Source of the DNA: Streptosporangiaceae bacterium
Lineage (GTDB): Bacteria; Actinomycetota; Actinomycetes; Streptosporangiales; Streptosporangiaceae
Reading direction: 5' to 3'
Assembly (NCBI GenBank): GCA_030041195.1
Contig: JASHOI010000628.1
Location: 1-5,406, forward strand
DNA: 5,406 nt
In this document: in pieces, positions 4,993 through 5,406 of the stretch
How positions within the stretch are numbered: the stretch's first letter is position 1
How the letters are laid out: every line of letters starts with the position of its first letter
Position numbers and translations under genes: made by a program
The notes under the pieces: model-generated
What the model saw: only the letters and a program-made list of their open reading frames with translations
The model's database searches: none
What the model was told of the DNA's origin: nothing

Positions 4993-5406
4993 TTACGCAC
5001 ACGGCAGCGCGATACAGGTGTCGGCGCCCGTCTGGGGCAGGTTGCGCGCGGTCGCCACGCCGCGGTGCGCGGTGGCGATCGCGGCAACAAGCGCCAGCCC
5101 CAGCCCGCTGCCGGGCTCGGCCGCCTGCGCGCGCTTCCCGCGGGTGAAGCGCTGGAACGCGCGCGCCGCCACATCGTCGGCGAAACCAGCACCCTGATCG
5201 GCGACGTGCAGCCCGATCAGCCCGCCTTCATCCCGCGCGGTCAGCGTGATCGTGCCACGGCCGTAGTGCAGCGCGTTCGAGACGAGGTTGTCCAGCGCCT
5301 GCGCCACGCGGTCCGGATCACCGAGCAGCCGGCTGCCGAGCGCCAGGTCACGGACCACGATCTGCCGGCCGCGCGTCCAGGCCGCGGCCCGGGCCCGGGC
5401 CGCGGC
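4993..5406 (-). CDS. Sensor histidine kinase, C-terminal HATPase_c domain, 5' end outside window
   Basis: This is the last 137 residues of a sensor histidine kinase, open to the window edge; the GTG at 5358 is internal, since the frame continues upstream without a stop. The ATP-binding domain is complete. Counted from the edge, it has an N box DPDRVAQALDNLVSNALHYG (30-49), a G1 box VADQGAGF (68-75), an F box AFQRFTRG (83-90) and a G2 box GSGLGLALV (99-107), ending at TAA 4993-4995. The phosphoacceptor histidine, membrane helices and sensor lie beyond the edge, so the signal cannot be deduced. The visible N-terminal part is an Ala/Arg-rich segment encoded by a perfect palindrome. The gene is tail-to-tail with the response regulator with only 6 bp between stops, which is unusual for a cognate pair. 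It may be that regulator's kinase, or may belong to another regulator further along the minus strand. Confidence 0.9.
   Translation of the reverse strand, partial: AAARARAAAWTRGRQIVVRDLALGSRLLGDPDRVAQALDNLVSNALHYGRGTITLTARDEGGLIGLHVADQGAGFADDVAARAFQRFTRGKRAQAAEPGSGLGLALVAAIATAHRGVATARNLPQTGADTCIALPCA
5381..5406. repeat. Perfect 26-bp GC palindrome inside the kinase gene
   Basis: Every base from 5381 to 5406 pairs with its mirror around 5393/5394 (centre GGGCCC), with no loop and no A or T. It encodes an Ala/Arg run just upstream of the kinase ATPase domain. It reaches the window edge, so it may be longer. Low-complexity Ala/Arg coding in a GC-rich genome could produce it by chance. Confidence 0.75.

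Noticed and set aside
1..5406. CRISPR arrays, tRNA/rRNA genes, insertion sequences or attachment sites
   Set aside because: I saw no regularly spaced repeats, cloverleaf or rRNA segments, transposase fragments or terminal inverted repeats.

Overview
The window comes from a very GC-rich chromosome. G/C dominates third codon positions, several long open frames run antisense to real genes, and a single sense TTA codon is visible in all six genes. The protein families fit an actinomycete (Actinomycetota): a RodZ-type HTH/DUF4115 membrane protein, an actinobacterial-style diol dehydratase reactivase, a bicupin oxalate decarboxylase and OmpR-type two-component proteins. The genus cannot be fixed from this sequence.

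Layout. (1) 1-678, plus strand: the C-terminal part of a coenzyme-B12 diol/glycerol dehydratase reactivase large subunit (DdrA/PduG type), cut by the window edge. (2) 721-1485, minus strand: a 254-residue RodZ-like protein with an N-terminal HTH, one membrane helix, a His/Pro-rich linker and a C-terminal DUF4115-like domain. (3) 1656-2933, minus strand: an Nramp (MntH) proton-coupled Mn/Fe importer. (4) 2934-3056: a divergent control region holding a highly ordered symmetric repeat. (5) 3057-4223, plus strand: a Mn-dependent bicupin oxalate decarboxylase (OxdC) with both metal sites and both key glutamates intact. (6) 4235-4262: a strong hairpin. (7) 4312-4986, plus strand: an OmpR/PhoB-type response regulator. 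(8) 4993-5406, minus strand: the C-terminal ATPase domain of a sensor histidine kinase, convergent with the regulator and cut by the window edge.

The most interesting part is the centre. A manganese importer and a manganese-requiring oxalate decarboxylase are transcribed away from each other. Between them lie four copies of one pentamer arranged as ATGAG-N6-ATGAG-N7-CTCAT-N6-CTCAT, a perfect dyad of two tandem repeats, each with an 11-bp period. An 11-bp direct-repeat period is typical of OmpR/PhoB-family operators, and a regulator of that family lies immediately downstream of oxdC. The working hypothesis is a metal-supply plus oxalate/acid-detoxification module under one two-component system. 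The genes and repeats are seen directly; the co-regulation is inferred.
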